A DNA stretch of 40,654 nucleotides from an uncultured Oscillospiraceae bacterium (GCA_944386835.1 CALXCQ010000038.1:1-40654), one strand, 5' to 3'. Positions 15,035 through 23,890 are shown, numbered from the stretch's first letter. The notes: generated by a model not told the origin, from the letters alone. Made by a program: numbers and translations.

Positions 15035-16609
15035 TTATCGTCCCTCATCTCTTCTGCGATTTTGCATCTGATTTCTTTTTTTGCGGCGCATTTTTTTACT
15101 CCGTATATGGGCCAAAACAAAAACCAGGACATAAACCAGAATTAAAAAAGCCAAAAGTCCCAAAATCAATTTCCACCAATTCGCTGTCAGAAAACTTTTG
15201 GTGGTTGCGGCCTGATAGGACAATTCTGAACGGGCGATATCTGTAATAGCAACCAGAGGAGACGTTCCGACTTGGACACCGTCATAGTAAACGGTAATGG
15301 TTCCCAATTCCTGACCTTTGGCAACTGGAGCTTCCACGGAACCATTTCCCTGCAGAGTAACTTTCGTTTCCACAAGGGTTTCATCGTAGTCTTTGGGAAG
15401 CAGAGAAGAGACTTCCTGACTGGGTGAAAGCACAACAGCTTCCGCGCCTGCAGACATGGTTACTTCCATTTCCGCAACCGGATACAACGTAGACAGGAGC
15501 GTAGCATAGGCAAAATTGTCAAAGCCATAATCCAAGAGATTGGCTGTTTCAATGAAATTTTCCAAAACTACGTCCCCAGAATCCAAAACGGCAGTTTCTG
15601 CTCCACACAGGATGCTTAGCAGGTGGAGGTTTCCGTCATCGGCTGTGGTGATTAAACAGCGGCCGGCTTTACTGGTATACCCGGTTTTTACGCCACTGGC
15701 ATTGGGATAATAGTAGTTTGTAGTATCTTCTTTACTGATAAGATAATTTGTGGTTGTCAGCTTCCGCTCAGCGGAGAGATTGGTTGCCGGTACTGTGTGG
15801 GCAGTTGTATTTGTAATTGTTTTAAAGGTTTCACTTTTGAGAGCCTCTTGGGTGATGATGCTGAGGTCCCGGGCAGTTGTATAGTGGTCGTCGTCGTGCA
15901 AACCGTGGGTATTGGCAAAGTGCGTTCCTGTGCATCCCAGCTGTGCAGCTTTTTCGTTCATCATATCCACGAAGGCCTGGACAGAGCCTGCTATATATTC
16001 CGCTGCTACATTGCAAGCTTCATTGGCAGATGAGAGCATCATACAGTATAAAAGTTCTTCCACTGTGAGCTCTTCTCCAGCTTGTAGATTGGCCGTTGAA
16101 CCCTCTGCATCTAAATTCTCCAAAGCAGTCTGAGAAACGGTTACCGTATCGCCCAAATTTCCGTGCTCCAGAACCAGCATGCAGGTCATTATTTTAGTCA
16201 GGCTGGCCGGATACACCCGTTCATCTGCATTTTGTTCATACAAAACCGTTTGGGAATCCAAATCAATGAGTAAGGCCGCCTTTGCGTCTACCGAAAAGTT
16301 TTGTTCCCTGGCAACGCTTTCGATGATGGAATCCACATATGTAGTGTCGTCCGTTGCAGATGCTGCACTGTCCACTGAGCCAGGATCCGCGGTATCTGTC
16401 AGATCTTCGCCAGTTTCAGAACCTGCTACGTCGCTTGCTTCCTCAGAAGTTTCCGCACCACCAGTCAAAATTGGGAGCAGGGAAGTGCTAAATTGATCCC
16501 AGATTCCCGTCCCCTCCGACGGTTCTGCGATGGCGCCAATGGAGGTAGAAAGCTGGGCCAGAAGCACCAGCCAGATTAGAAATTTAGAAATGTGTTTTGC
16601 TTGTTTCAT
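15035..16609 (-). CDS. dacA: D-alanyl-D-alanine carboxypeptidase (PBP5/6 type)
   Basis: 524 residues, exported, trimming the terminal D-Ala from peptidoglycan stem peptides. A signal segment (1-28) is followed by an unusual acidic, Ser/Thr/Asp-rich linker (about 50-95). The catalytic domain has SxxK at 136-139 (SLTK), SxN at 194-196 and KTG at 308-310. A PBP5 C-terminal beta domain (about 355-465) precedes a transmembrane helix (about 478-500) and a very basic cytoplasmic tail (RSKKMRRKKRN). Most PBP5 proteins end in an amphipathic helix; here a full membrane span is used. The ATG follows AAAGGGAG. Confidence 0.94.
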   Translation of the reverse strand: MKQAKHISKFLIWLVLLAQLSTSIGAIAEPSEGTGIWDQFSTSLLPILTGGAETSEEASDVAGSETGEDLTDTADPGSVDSAASATDDTTYVDSIIESVAREQNFSVDAKAALLIDLDSQTVLYEQNADERVYPASLTKIMTCMLVLEHGNLGDTVTVSQTALENLDAEGSTANLQAGEELTVEELLYCMMLSSANEACNVAAEYIAGSVQAFVDMMNEKAAQLGCTGTHFANTHGLHDDDHYTTARDLSIITQEALKSETFKTITNTTAHTVPATNLSAERKLTTTNYLISKEDTTNYYYPNASGVKTGYTSKAGRCLITTADDGNLHLLSILCGAETAVLDSGDVVLENFIETANLLDYGFDNFAYATLLSTLYPVAEMEVTMSAGAEAVVLSPSQEVSSLLPKDYDETLVETKVTLQGNGSVEAPVAKGQELGTITVYYDGVQVGTSPLVAITDIARSELSYQAATTKSFLTANWWKLILGLLAFLILVYVLVFVLAHIRSKKMRRKKRNQMQNRRRDEGR

Positions 16610-16845
16610 CAGGTAACTCCCTTTTTAAAGGTTCAGCATTGCCGAAGCCGCTACTGCTATGATATAATATAGTTTAATATAAGGGAAAGTTGTCCAGAAA
16701 TAAAAGTAGTTGATCTTTTCGTTTTTCGGCTAGTTTCCCTAACAGTTTTCTCTTTTGTTGCAGAGAATCCCAAACTTTTGGGAAAGATGGTAGTTTCAAA
16801 TTATACCAGAATCTTTTGGTATGTCAATGTGAGAGTGTGACGTAT

Positions 16846-17286
16846 GTGAAGAAAATACCTTTGGAAAAAGTAATTTTGGCACTTACTCTCCTTTTTGCCT
16901 GTTTCATTGCAGGTTTTTACTACGGCAGAAATTCCGGCACCAGTTTGGATATGACAGCCCATTCTGTTCGTGTATATACCGAAAAGGAAGGTGCTGATCT
17001 GGCTGTTTCTTCTCAATCTACTTTCGATTCTGATGAAACAGCATCCAATGAAGTCAAAGATTCCGATACTACTGAAGACGTTGTTGCCCAGCTGATTCAC
17101 ATCAACAGTGCCTCAGTAAGTGAATTGATGTCCTTACCAGGTATTGGAGAAACCTTGGCGAATCGAATTGTCAGCTACCGGGAAACCCATGGAGATTTTA
17201 CTACAACGGAAGAATTGATGGAAGTCGATGGAATTGGGGAAAAGAAATATGCCGCCATCGAAGCATATATAACAGTGGAGGAATAG
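16846..17286 (+). CDS. comEA: ComEA-like membrane-anchored helix-hairpin-helix DNA-binding protein
   Basis: About 146 residues. An N-terminal membrane helix (about 8-26, ending YYGR) leads through an acidic Ser-rich linker to two helix-hairpin-helix motifs: INSASVSELMSLPGIGETLA and TTEELMEVDGIGEKKYAAI. ComEA proteins bind incoming double-stranded DNA outside the membrane during transformation. It is short for ComEA and lacks the SLBB domain of Bacillus ComEA. The start is uncertain: GTG 16846 has GAGAG 10 bases upstream, GTG 16837 is possible, and the frame opens at 16816. It ends 1 base before the response-regulator gene. Other com genes are not nearby. Confidence 0.85.
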   Translation: MKKIPLEKVILALTLLFACFIAGFYYGRNSGTSLDMTAHSVRVYTEKEGADLAVSSQSTFDSDETASNEVKDSDTTEDVVAQLIHINSASVSELMSLPGIGETLANRIVSYRETHGDFTTTEELMEVDGIGEKKYAAIEAYITVEE

Positions 17287-17287
17287 T

Positions 17288-17968
17288 ATGAAAATTTTAG
17301 TTGTCGATGACGAACAACTGTTACTCAAAGGTATTAAGTTCAATCTCAGCAATGAAGGATATGAGGTACTGACAGGGAGTGACGGTCTGGAGGCGGTGGA
17401 GATCGCAAAGCGGGAAAATGTAGATTTAATTGTGCTGGATCTGATGATGCCAAATCTGGACGGATATGGTGCTTGCCAAAAGATTCGGGAGTTTTCAGAT
17501 GCACCTATCATTATGTTGACAGCTAAAGCGGACGATATGGACAAGCTAATGGGATTTGAACATGGTGCAGATGATTATCTCACAAAACCATTTAATATTT
17601 TGGAACTCAAGGCACGCATCCGCGCCCTGTTGCGCAGGTCCACTGCACGGGACTCCAGCCGTGCCAATCGCTTAACATATGGCCCCATTACGATAGACGC
17701 TGCCGAGCGAAATGCATACAAAGATGGTCAGATGGTAGACTTAACTGTAAAAGAATTTGATCTGATTGAGCTACTCATGCGAAATCCCAATCGGGTATAT
17801 TCTCGTGAAAATCTTTTAGACGTTATTTGGGGATATGACACATTTCGTAATGACATTCGCACGGTAGATGTCCACGTTAGAAGGCTTAGAGAGAAGTTAG
17901 AACTCAATCCTGCTGCACCGGAATATATTATGACAAAGTGGGGAGTGGGGTACTATTTCAAAGCATAA
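17288..17968 (+). CDS. OmpR/PhoB-family response regulator
   Basis: 226 residues. A receiver domain (1-115) has the acidic pair Asp7-Asp8, phosphoacceptor Asp51 in VLDLMMPNLDG, Thr78 and Lys100 in LTKPF. The C-terminal winged helix (about 128-226) ends in the trans_reg_C signature RTVDVHVRRLREKLE and TKWGVGYYF. The start ATG has GGAGGAAT just upstream and lies 1 base after the comEA-like gene. The cognate kinase follows 19 bases downstream. The signal is unknown; class and gene order fit cell-envelope sensing (PhoP/WalR/MtrA type). Confidence 0.93.
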   Translation: MKILVVDDEQLLLKGIKFNLSNEGYEVLTGSDGLEAVEIAKRENVDLIVLDLMMPNLDGYGACQKIREFSDAPIIMLTAKADDMDKLMGFEHGADDYLTKPFNILELKARIRALLRRSTARDSSRANRLTYGPITIDAAERNAYKDGQMVDLTVKEFDLIELLMRNPNRVYSRENLLDVIWGYDTFRNDIRTVDVHVRRLREKLELNPAAPEYIMTKWGVGYYFKA

Positions 17969-17987
17969 ACACAAACTTATCTGGCAT

Positions 17988-19394
17988 ATGCCCAATAGTT
18001 CCCAGCTTAAATATGCCCTGGGATATATCCTGATTACCTCCTTGGTTTTGATCTTTATGAATATTTACTCTGCCTATACAACAAGGGAGCTGATGTATAA
18101 ATCCAAGTTTGTATCCTTACAGGATAAGGGGCAGCTGGTAGTCTCGTCCTTTTCTGGAATTGAGACCTTAAACCAGGAAAATGTGGATCAGGTCATGTCT
18201 CTGTTAGGAAATTTAAATGTAACGCGGGTAATTATTACCGACGGAGAAGGGTTGTCTCTTTATGACTCTCTCACAACGCACAGTTCAGAGGGAAAATATA
18301 TCCTTTTGACCGAAATCGTACAGGCATTATATGGAAATGACGTCTTTTACAGCACTTATTCCTCCGGTGCTTTGGAAAGTCATGTAGCTATTCCGGTTGT
18401 CCATCACCAGTCTCCCATTGGTGCTGTATACCTTATGGATTATGATGCAGACCAAGGTATGATCATTTCCGCCCTTTCCAAAAATATTTTTCGTGCTTCC
18501 TGCTTTTTAGGCGGAGCGGTACTTGTTTTTTCTATCGTATTTTCTGCCACGTATTCCAGAAGAATGCGAAGAATCTTACAATCGATTCGGTTGGCCAGAG
18601 AAGGCGAATACAGCCATAAAATCACGTTAAAAGGATCCGACGAGCTGACAATGCTCTCCAGAGAATTCAACAAATTGACAGACCGTCTGCAATCTTCTGA
18701 GCAATCTCAAAGGCGGTTTGTCTCTGATGCATCTCATGAATTAAAAACGCCTTTAGCGGCCATTAAACTTTTAACAGATTCGATTTTACAAAATGATATG
18801 GACTTGGAAACCATTCGGGAATTTGTTGGCGATATTGGTAATGAGGCAGATCGTCTGACCCGAATGGCGCAAAAGCTGTTGTCTTTAAATTATGCAGAAG
18901 ACCAGGAACACCCCGTTCTGGAAGTAGTGGATGTAAAGAAAATCGTTCAGAAAGTTTTGCGCATGCTGGGTTCTCTGGCTGCAATACGTCACATCCGCTT
19001 AACCAGTAGTTTGGAATCTGGTTGCACCATAGTCAGTAGGGAAGACGACGTATATCAAATCATTTTCAATCTAGTGGAAAATGGCATTAAATATAATTTA
19101 GAAAACGGCAGTTTGCATGTCACATTACATAGAGTAAAAGAAGAAATTTGGCTTTCCTTTTCTGATACTGGAATCGGTGTTCCGGAAAATGCGTTGCCCT
19201 ATCTTTTCGATCGATTTTATCGCGTGGACAAGGCTCGTTCCCGGCAGGCAGGTGGCTCTGGCCTTGGATTGTCCATTGTTCGGGATCTGGTGCGCCGCAA
19301 TTATGGTACCGTCACTGCCGAGCGAAAAGAAGAAGGCGGCATGGTGTTCTGGGTAAAATTCCCCTTCTTTGGTTTTGAGGAGGAGGAATCATGA
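17988..19394 (+). CDS. Membrane sensor histidine kinase
   Basis: 468 residues. Two membrane helices (about 9-29 and 169-188) enclose an extracellular domain of about 140 residues. A HAMP region (about 189-237) precedes the dimerisation domain with phosphorylated His250 in DASHELKTPLAA. The ATPase domain carries the N box (NLVENGIKYN), G1 (DTGIGVP), F box (LFDRFYR) and G2 (GGSGLGLSIV). ATG 17988 has only a poor ribosome site, but no better in-frame start is seen. Its stop overlaps the next start as ATGA, coupling it to the lipoprotein gene. Confidence 0.93.
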   Translation: MPNSSQLKYALGYILITSLVLIFMNIYSAYTTRELMYKSKFVSLQDKGQLVVSSFSGIETLNQENVDQVMSLLGNLNVTRVIITDGEGLSLYDSLTTHSSEGKYILLTEIVQALYGNDVFYSTYSSGALESHVAIPVVHHQSPIGAVYLMDYDADQGMIISALSKNIFRASCFLGGAVLVFSIVFSATYSRRMRRILQSIRLAREGEYSHKITLKGSDELTMLSREFNKLTDRLQSSEQSQRRFVSDASHELKTPLAAIKLLTDSILQNDMDLETIREFVGDIGNEADRLTRMAQKLLSLNYAEDQEHPVLEVVDVKKIVQKVLRMLGSLAAIRHIRLTSSLESGCTIVSREDDVYQIIFNLVENGIKYNLENGSLHVTLHRVKEEIWLSFSDTGIGVPENALPYLFDRFYRVDKARSRQAGGSGLGLSIVRDLVRRNYGTVTAERKEEGGMVFWVKFPFFGFEEEES

Positions 19395-20305
19395 GAAAAA
19401 TTCTTTTTTTTGCCGGCCTGGCCATCTTATTGGTCATAACCGGCTGTCAAAAAGTAGCGCCCCCAAAAGTGGTACCCTCATTTACTTTCTATTATCAGAT
19501 GGCAGAAGTCCAGTTTCAAACACCTGATGGCGCCTTGGGTGGTGAAGTTCGGGAGATGGATGTGGACACCATGGAGCTGGAAGAACTTCTAGCCTTATAT
19601 CTGCAAGGACCAATTTCCGATGACTATGTTTCGCCGTTTCCTGCTTCCTTATCCGTGGAAGAGTTTCAACTTCAAAATGGAGTCCTTTCTCTTACGTTTA
19701 GCGATTCATTTTCACAGTTGACTGGCGTACGTTTATCTGTTGCTACTGCATGTATTACCAAAACCTTTCTGCAACTGGATACTGTAGACGCAATTTTGAT
19801 TTCTACAGAAAGCGGTATGATATCCAATCAAGGCAGCCGTATGTTTGTAGCGGAAGATTTTTTATACGAAGATAAAAGTGATCAGCTTTTTGAAGAAACA
19901 GTGATACTCTATTTCGCAGATGTCAACAACCAATATTTAGTGAGCGAAACTCGCAATGCCTGGTTTATCAGCCGAGAAGATATTCCGGCCTATGTGGTAG
20001 GTGAGCTGTTACGCGGGCCTGCAACTTCCGCTGCCAGATCCACGATGCCCGAAAATGCCAAATTGCGCTCTGTCTATGTAGAAGACGGCATCTGTACCGT
20101 CGATCTTTCAAAAGAATTTTTGGGGCGACGATATTTAAATACTGAGGAGGCTTTGGTTACGCTCTATGCACTGGTTAATTCACTGACAGAACTGGAAGAA
20201 ATTGAAGGTGTCCGCATTTTGGTCGAAGGGGCACCACTGCAAAAATTTGGCGAGATTCTGGTTCCGGAAGTGATGTATTATACTAAAAGTATGATTGGCC
20301 GATAA
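19391..20305 (+). CDS. GerMN-domain lipoprotein
   Basis: 304 residues. The lipobox LVITGC puts the lipidated residue at Cys19. Two GerMN domains follow: about 50-150 and 165-290, the latter containing ELLRGP and VDLSKEFL. GerM proteins act in spore cortex formation or germination in Bacillus, and GerMN domains also occur in actinobacterial LpqB. The ATG overlaps the kinase stop (ATGA) with GAGGAGG upstream, so it is co-translated with the kinase. It is likely a partner of that kinase at the outer membrane face, by analogy with LpqB-MtrB; this is inference from gene order and domains. Confidence 0.88.
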   Translation: MRKILFFAGLAILLVITGCQKVAPPKVVPSFTFYYQMAEVQFQTPDGALGGEVREMDVDTMELEELLALYLQGPISDDYVSPFPASLSVEEFQLQNGVLSLTFSDSFSQLTGVRLSVATACITKTFLQLDTVDAILISTESGMISNQGSRMFVAEDFLYEDKSDQLFEETVILYFADVNNQYLVSETRNAWFISREDIPAYVVGELLRGPATSAARSTMPENAKLRSVYVEDGICTVDLSKEFLGRRYLNTEEALVTLYALVNSLTELEEIEGVRILVEGAPLQKFGEILVPEVMYYTKSMIGR

Positions 20306-20359
20306 CCGGTTCCAACAATTTTTCCATACCGTCAGCCAGAAATTTGATACAGACAGCAA

Positions 20360-20398
20360 ATAGCGCCGAAGCTTTTCCGCTTCGGCGCTATCCTCTTT
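20360..20398. terminator. Terminator after the lipoprotein gene
   Basis: ATAGCGCCGAAGC (20360-20372) pairs perfectly with GCTTCGGCGCTAT (20379-20391) around TTTTCC, followed by CCTCTTTTCGTTTTC. It lies between the convergent lipoprotein and ilvE genes and may serve both. Confidence 0.85.
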
Positions 20399-20420
20399 TC
20401 GTTTTCTATTATAGTTTTAC

Positions 20421-21452
20421 TTATTTTATTTTTATTTCCCGGATCCATCCTTCCGGCGCTTCCAGACGGCCCAGTTGAATTCCCGTAAGCGTATCATAAA
20501 GTTTCTTCGTTATGGGACCCATTTCTGTCATACCGGAGGGGAAACAAATTTCTTTTCCGTGATCCACAATCTTTCCAACCGGCGAAATCACTGCTGCAGT
20601 CCCACACAAACCGCACTCTGCAAACTCCGAAACCTCATCCATCATAACTTCTCTTTCCTCGGTCTTCAACCCTAAGTATTCTTTAGCTACATACATTAAG
20701 CTGCGACGGGTAATCGAGGGGAGAATAGAACCTGACTTTGGCGTCACTATCGTTCCATCTTTTGTCACAAAGAGGAAATTGGCGCCTCCTGTCTCTTCCA
20801 CTTTTGTATGAGTCCCAGCATCCAGATATAAATTTTCGTCAAACCCTTCGTCATGAGCCGTTACAATTGCATGTAAGCTCATAGCGTAGTTTAATCCTGC
20901 TTTAATGTGTCCCGTTCCATTGGGAGCCGCTCTGTCAAAGTCCGAAACCCGAATCGTTAAAGGTTTGGCGCCGCCCTTAAAATAGGGGCCAACCGGAGTG
21001 GAAAATACACGAAACTGATATTCAGTAGATGGTTTTACACCAATTACCGGACCTGAACCAAACATAAACGGGCGCAGATACAAAGAAGCACCAGAGCCAT
21101 AGGGAGGAACATAGGCATAATTAGCCCTGACGACTTGTTCAATTGCGTCCAGGAAACGCTCTACTGGAAAAGGTGGCATTTCCATCCGCAATGCAGAATC
21201 TACCATCCGCTGGGCATTGAGTTCCGGACGGAAAACTACGGTACGACCATCTTCCGTTGTGTATGCCTTCATTCCTTCAAAAATTGTCTGGGCATACTGC
21301 AACACGCCAGCACACTCGCTCATCGTAATGGTGGCATCCTCTGTCAGAGTACCTGCATCCCAAGCACCATCTTTATAATTTGCCACATAACGTTTATCCG
21401 TCTGCACGTATCCAAAGCCTAAATTGGCCCAGTCAATTGATTTCTTTTCCAT
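20421..21452 (-). CDS. ilvE: Branched-chain amino acid aminotransferase
   Basis: 343 residues, PLP fold type IV, the larger 'type II' BCAT seen in many Firmicutes and eukaryotes. It interconverts Val, Leu and Ile with their 2-oxo acids using 2-oxoglutarate/glutamate. Lys184 in GHIKAGLNYA should hold PLP. Other family segments are FEGMKAY (58-64), FRPELNAQRM, SLYLRPFMFG and VEETGGANFLFV. The ATG at 21452 is preceded by a clear promoter. It stands alone, not in an ilv operon. Glutamate linkage may connect it loosely to the fermentation block next door. Confidence 0.95.
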   Translation of the reverse strand: MEKKSIDWANLGFGYVQTDKRYVANYKDGAWDAGTLTEDATITMSECAGVLQYAQTIFEGMKAYTTEDGRTVVFRPELNAQRMVDSALRMEMPPFPVERFLDAIEQVVRANYAYVPPYGSGASLYLRPFMFGSGPVIGVKPSTEYQFRVFSTPVGPYFKGGAKPLTIRVSDFDRAAPNGTGHIKAGLNYAMSLHAIVTAHDEGFDENLYLDAGTHTKVEETGGANFLFVTKDGTIVTPKSGSILPSITRRSLMYVAKEYLGLKTEEREVMMDEVSEFAECGLCGTAAVISPVGKIVDHGKEICFPSGMTEMGPITKKLYDTLTGIQLGRLEAPEGWIREIKIK

Positions 21453-21496
21453 TCTTGTATCCCAGCTTTCTTGTGTGCAAAAATAAAATTAAACGT

Positions 21497-21525
21497 AGTT
21501 TATCACGATTTTTTTCTTGTGTCAA
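21497..21525 (-). promoter_or_regulatory. Promoter of ilvE
   Basis: On the minus strand a perfect TTGACA (21525-21520) lies 17 bases before TAAACT (21502-21497). The predicted leader is about 38 bases long. The rest of the gap to 21773 contains no gene, terminator or repeat that I can support. Confidence 0.8.
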
Positions 21526-21773
21526 TGAATTGGAAAACTGTCCACGGCATGAGAGCTTTTCTGGTTTTTTTGTCTTCCAACCGATTAAAAACATGGGCAT
21601 TCATATTACAGATTGGAAAATCCGCTGCAATTTTAAGAAGGGAAGAGAAAGGAAAACGAGCACATTTATAGGATACGGGATCCATCAAAAGTTAAAATTG
21701 GCACTGGCGAAATATACTCTTCAGAATGCATATTTTTATACCCTGCACCGGTTTCCGTTGAGCATGCTCCTCT

Positions 21774-22724
21774 CTACATAATGGGAACCAAATTGTGAAT
21801 TCTGGCTTCCCGAACCTTTTGTAGCGCATCTTCTGAATTCTCTCCAACACATCCTACCAATAAATAGCGGTTTTGAAATGGATCGTAAACAAATTCCTTT
21901 AACAGGCGAAACCCGACAATTTTTCCCGTACTTGCTACATGGGTTCGTGGCCCTGTGCAGGGGTGTAATTGACCTGCAATGGAAATATGTTCTTCATCTA
22001 CATAGGAGATCGCAAGATCCCGGTCTATTGCATCTTGGACTTTTGCCTCCAGCTCGTCCAAGTTGATTTCCGGAGGAGCATTGTCAAAAGACAAAATAAA
22101 GCCGTGCCGAACGTCATCATGTTTGCAAAGTTCCATGGCTTCCTTTGGCATATAAAATTCACAAAGGTCTTCCGCAGTATGGGCCATCAAGCGGTAGGGA
22201 AGCGACGTATAAACCAAGTCATAGATTTCCTGCGGTTCTGGGCCAAAAATTGTAGGGCGTGTCACGACAATTTCTTCGCCAACGCCTACCAGTAAATTGG
22301 CGTTTGCATGGAGAAACGGGTATATTAAGTCAAAATGTTCAATAATCACCCGGCGACCTTTCCGAACCGCTTCCCAAATAGCATCCGCCAAAACATGGGG
22401 TTGGGTAAATCCCATTTCAAAACGTATATCCACATGGTATGTATGGGGAGCAAAAAATTGTGATTCCGAATCTTGCTCCAGGAGGGGAAGGGGGCGGACA
22501 TTGACACCATTGTCGTCGTTGGTAAGCTCAATTCCAGGAAACATTCCCCGCACCAACATACTCTTTCCCGAGCCTGCTTCTCCAATAATACCAATAATTC
22601 TGTCGAAAGGGCTGAGGTAGAATTGGGCAATTTGCATGCCCAGAGCATAGATTCGATTACGCCCACGGGGTGCATAAAACAAGCTATATAGATGGTTTTT
22701 GTGAAGTCGGTCATGATATGGCAT
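21774..22724 (-). CDS. P-loop protein with alanyl-tRNA-synthetase second-additional-domain-like C-terminus
   Basis: 316 residues, apparently cytoplasmic. Walker A is GEAGSGKS (48-55). A hydrophobic strand ending in an acidic residue, RRVIIEHFD (124-132), may act as Walker B. Near the C-terminus HPCTGPRTHVASTGKI (255-270) resembles the metal-site segment of the AlaRS second additional domain (CGGTHV..TGDIG), with Cys256 and His262. There is no tRNA-synthetase core. I recall NCBI naming similar proteins after this AlaRS domain, but no function is known to me. It lies 25 bases after citC in the same operon. A role in activating or charging the lyase, for instance in prosthetic-group handling in place of CitG/CitX, is speculation. 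Confidence 0.75.
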   Translation of the reverse strand: MPYHDRLHKNHLYSLFYAPRGRNRIYALGMQIAQFYLSPFDRIIGIIGEAGSGKSMLVRGMFPGIELTNDDNGVNVRPLPLLEQDSESQFFAPHTYHVDIRFEMGFTQPHVLADAIWEAVRKGRRVIIEHFDLIYPFLHANANLLVGVGEEIVVTRPTIFGPEPQEIYDLVYTSLPYRLMAHTAEDLCEFYMPKEAMELCKHDDVRHGFILSFDNAPPEINLDELEAKVQDAIDRDLAISYVDEEHISIAGQLHPCTGPRTHVASTGKIVGFRLLKEFVYDPFQNRYLLVGCVGENSEDALQKVREARIHNLVPIM

Positions 22725-22749
22725 CGTATTCTTCCTTTCTCATCTGACG

Positions 22750-23742
22750 CTAACGTTGCGCCGGCTTATGGGTTTTCAAATAGGTCATCGTTGTAGGTGG
22801 CACCAGGGGTTCCAGTGACTCCCAGTCCTCATCCAGCCACAACTTGCGAACATTCGTTGCACTGATTGGTGTTGCACCAATCTGTAAACGGGGTATTTCT
22901 GTCACTGTGATGCCTCGAGATGGCAAGTAACTTTTCATAATGCGATGATATAGGGCCGTAACAGCCGAGAAAGGTTCCGTTCCCACAAAACGTCGGGTGA
23001 TTCCGAGAGCGGGCGCAAAGCGGCTGGCAAAGATCTCTAAGTCCAGAAGGCAGTGAATTTGATTGGTGTTCGCATCTTTTGGCAGAAAATATTCAGGAAA
23101 CGTTGCCCGTGAAATTAAATAATCGGAAGTAGGGTGAACCACCACATTCGGGAATTCCTGAGTACCCAAGCGAACAAGTTGCAAACGATCATCTGCCGGA
23201 ATTTGACTTTGTTCTTCTGATAAGACAAAAACGTGAAGCAGATCGCACTGCTTGGCAGCTGAAGCGATTAAATAGCGATGACCGTTGGTAAACGGATTGC
23301 AATTGGCAACTACTGCACCAATATTTCCCATGCAGTCATAGTTCCCCAATGTCTGTAAGAAGTGGTACAGACCATTTCGGGAGTTTTCCATCATCATAAC
23401 ATCCGGAATCTGGGCAATGGGGTAGAAACCCATTTGAGAAAAATAGATTCCATTTTGTGGTTTCGTATATAAAAATAAATGATATCGCCCCTGACGAAAC
23501 GCTTCTTTTTGAAGCTCCGTCACAACCTTTGCCAAAAAATCCTGTCCTGGACAATTAGAAGAGACGGCAATGCACTTGAGGACGTTGGCAGACAGAGAAC
23601 CTGTTGCCAGTATCTCCTCACCTTCTGCTAAATTGACCGTAAAGTTGATGGACGTATCATATCGAAGCCCCATTCTTTCCAGAAATGTCTGAAGCAGGGA
23701 AAGCTTCCGTCCGACAAAAGGGGTACCATACTCGAAATTCAT
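22750..23742 (-). CDS. citC: [Citrate/citramalate lyase] ligase CitC
   Basis: 330 residues. It acetylates the thiol of the CitD prosthetic group with acetate and ATP, giving active lyase. A GNAT-like N-terminal domain (about 1-115) precedes a nucleotidyltransferase domain (about 140-330) with the HxGH-type motif NPFTNGH (149-155) and ISATNVR (293-299). The ATG at 23742 has GAGGAGG upstream. It is transcribed away from citDEF from a shared control region, with the P-loop gene following. Family members act on citrate lyase; here citramalate lyase is the likely client because of the neighbours. Confidence 0.93.
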   Translation of the reverse strand: MNFEYGTPFVGRKLSLLQTFLERMGLRYDTSINFTVNLAEGEEILATGSLSANVLKCIAVSSNCPGQDFLAKVVTELQKEAFRQGRYHLFLYTKPQNGIYFSQMGFYPIAQIPDVMMMENSRNGLYHFLQTLGNYDCMGNIGAVVANCNPFTNGHRYLIASAAKQCDLLHVFVLSEEQSQIPADDRLQLVRLGTQEFPNVVVHPTSDYLISRATFPEYFLPKDANTNQIHCLLDLEIFASRFAPALGITRRFVGTEPFSAVTALYHRIMKSYLPSRGITVTEIPRLQIGATPISATNVRKLWLDEDWESLEPLVPPTTMTYLKTHKPAQR

Positions 23743-23769
23743 TTTCAGTCCTCCTCAGTATGCTATATT

Positions 23770-23798
23770 AGTATAGCGGATATTGTACTATTTGAAAA
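23770..23798 (-). promoter_or_regulatory. Promoter of citC with a palindrome word in its spacer
   Basis: On the minus strand TTTTCA (23798-23793), a 17-base spacer and TATACT (23775-23770). The spacer contains ATTGTACTAT (23782-23791, plus strand), a word found again upstream of glmS at 29428-29437. Binding there would block the promoter. Confidence 0.6.
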
Positions 23799-23843
23799 GT
23801 AAAAATCTATTGAAAAATGATATATTGTATCATATAATACCTT

Positions 23844-23872
23844 TGAATTGTAATACTACAGTTTAATACAAT
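23844..23872 (+). promoter_or_regulatory. Promoter and likely operator of citDEF
   Basis: TTGAAT (23844-23849), a 17-base spacer and TACAAT (23867-23872). The half sites ATTGTA (23847-23852) and TACAAT (23867-23872) are inverted with 14 bases between, much like the spaced palindromes bound by YtrA-type GntR regulators. The arms overlap both promoter boxes. Confidence 0.65.
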
Positions 23873-23890
23873 AGTGTAGCAGGAGGGAAC

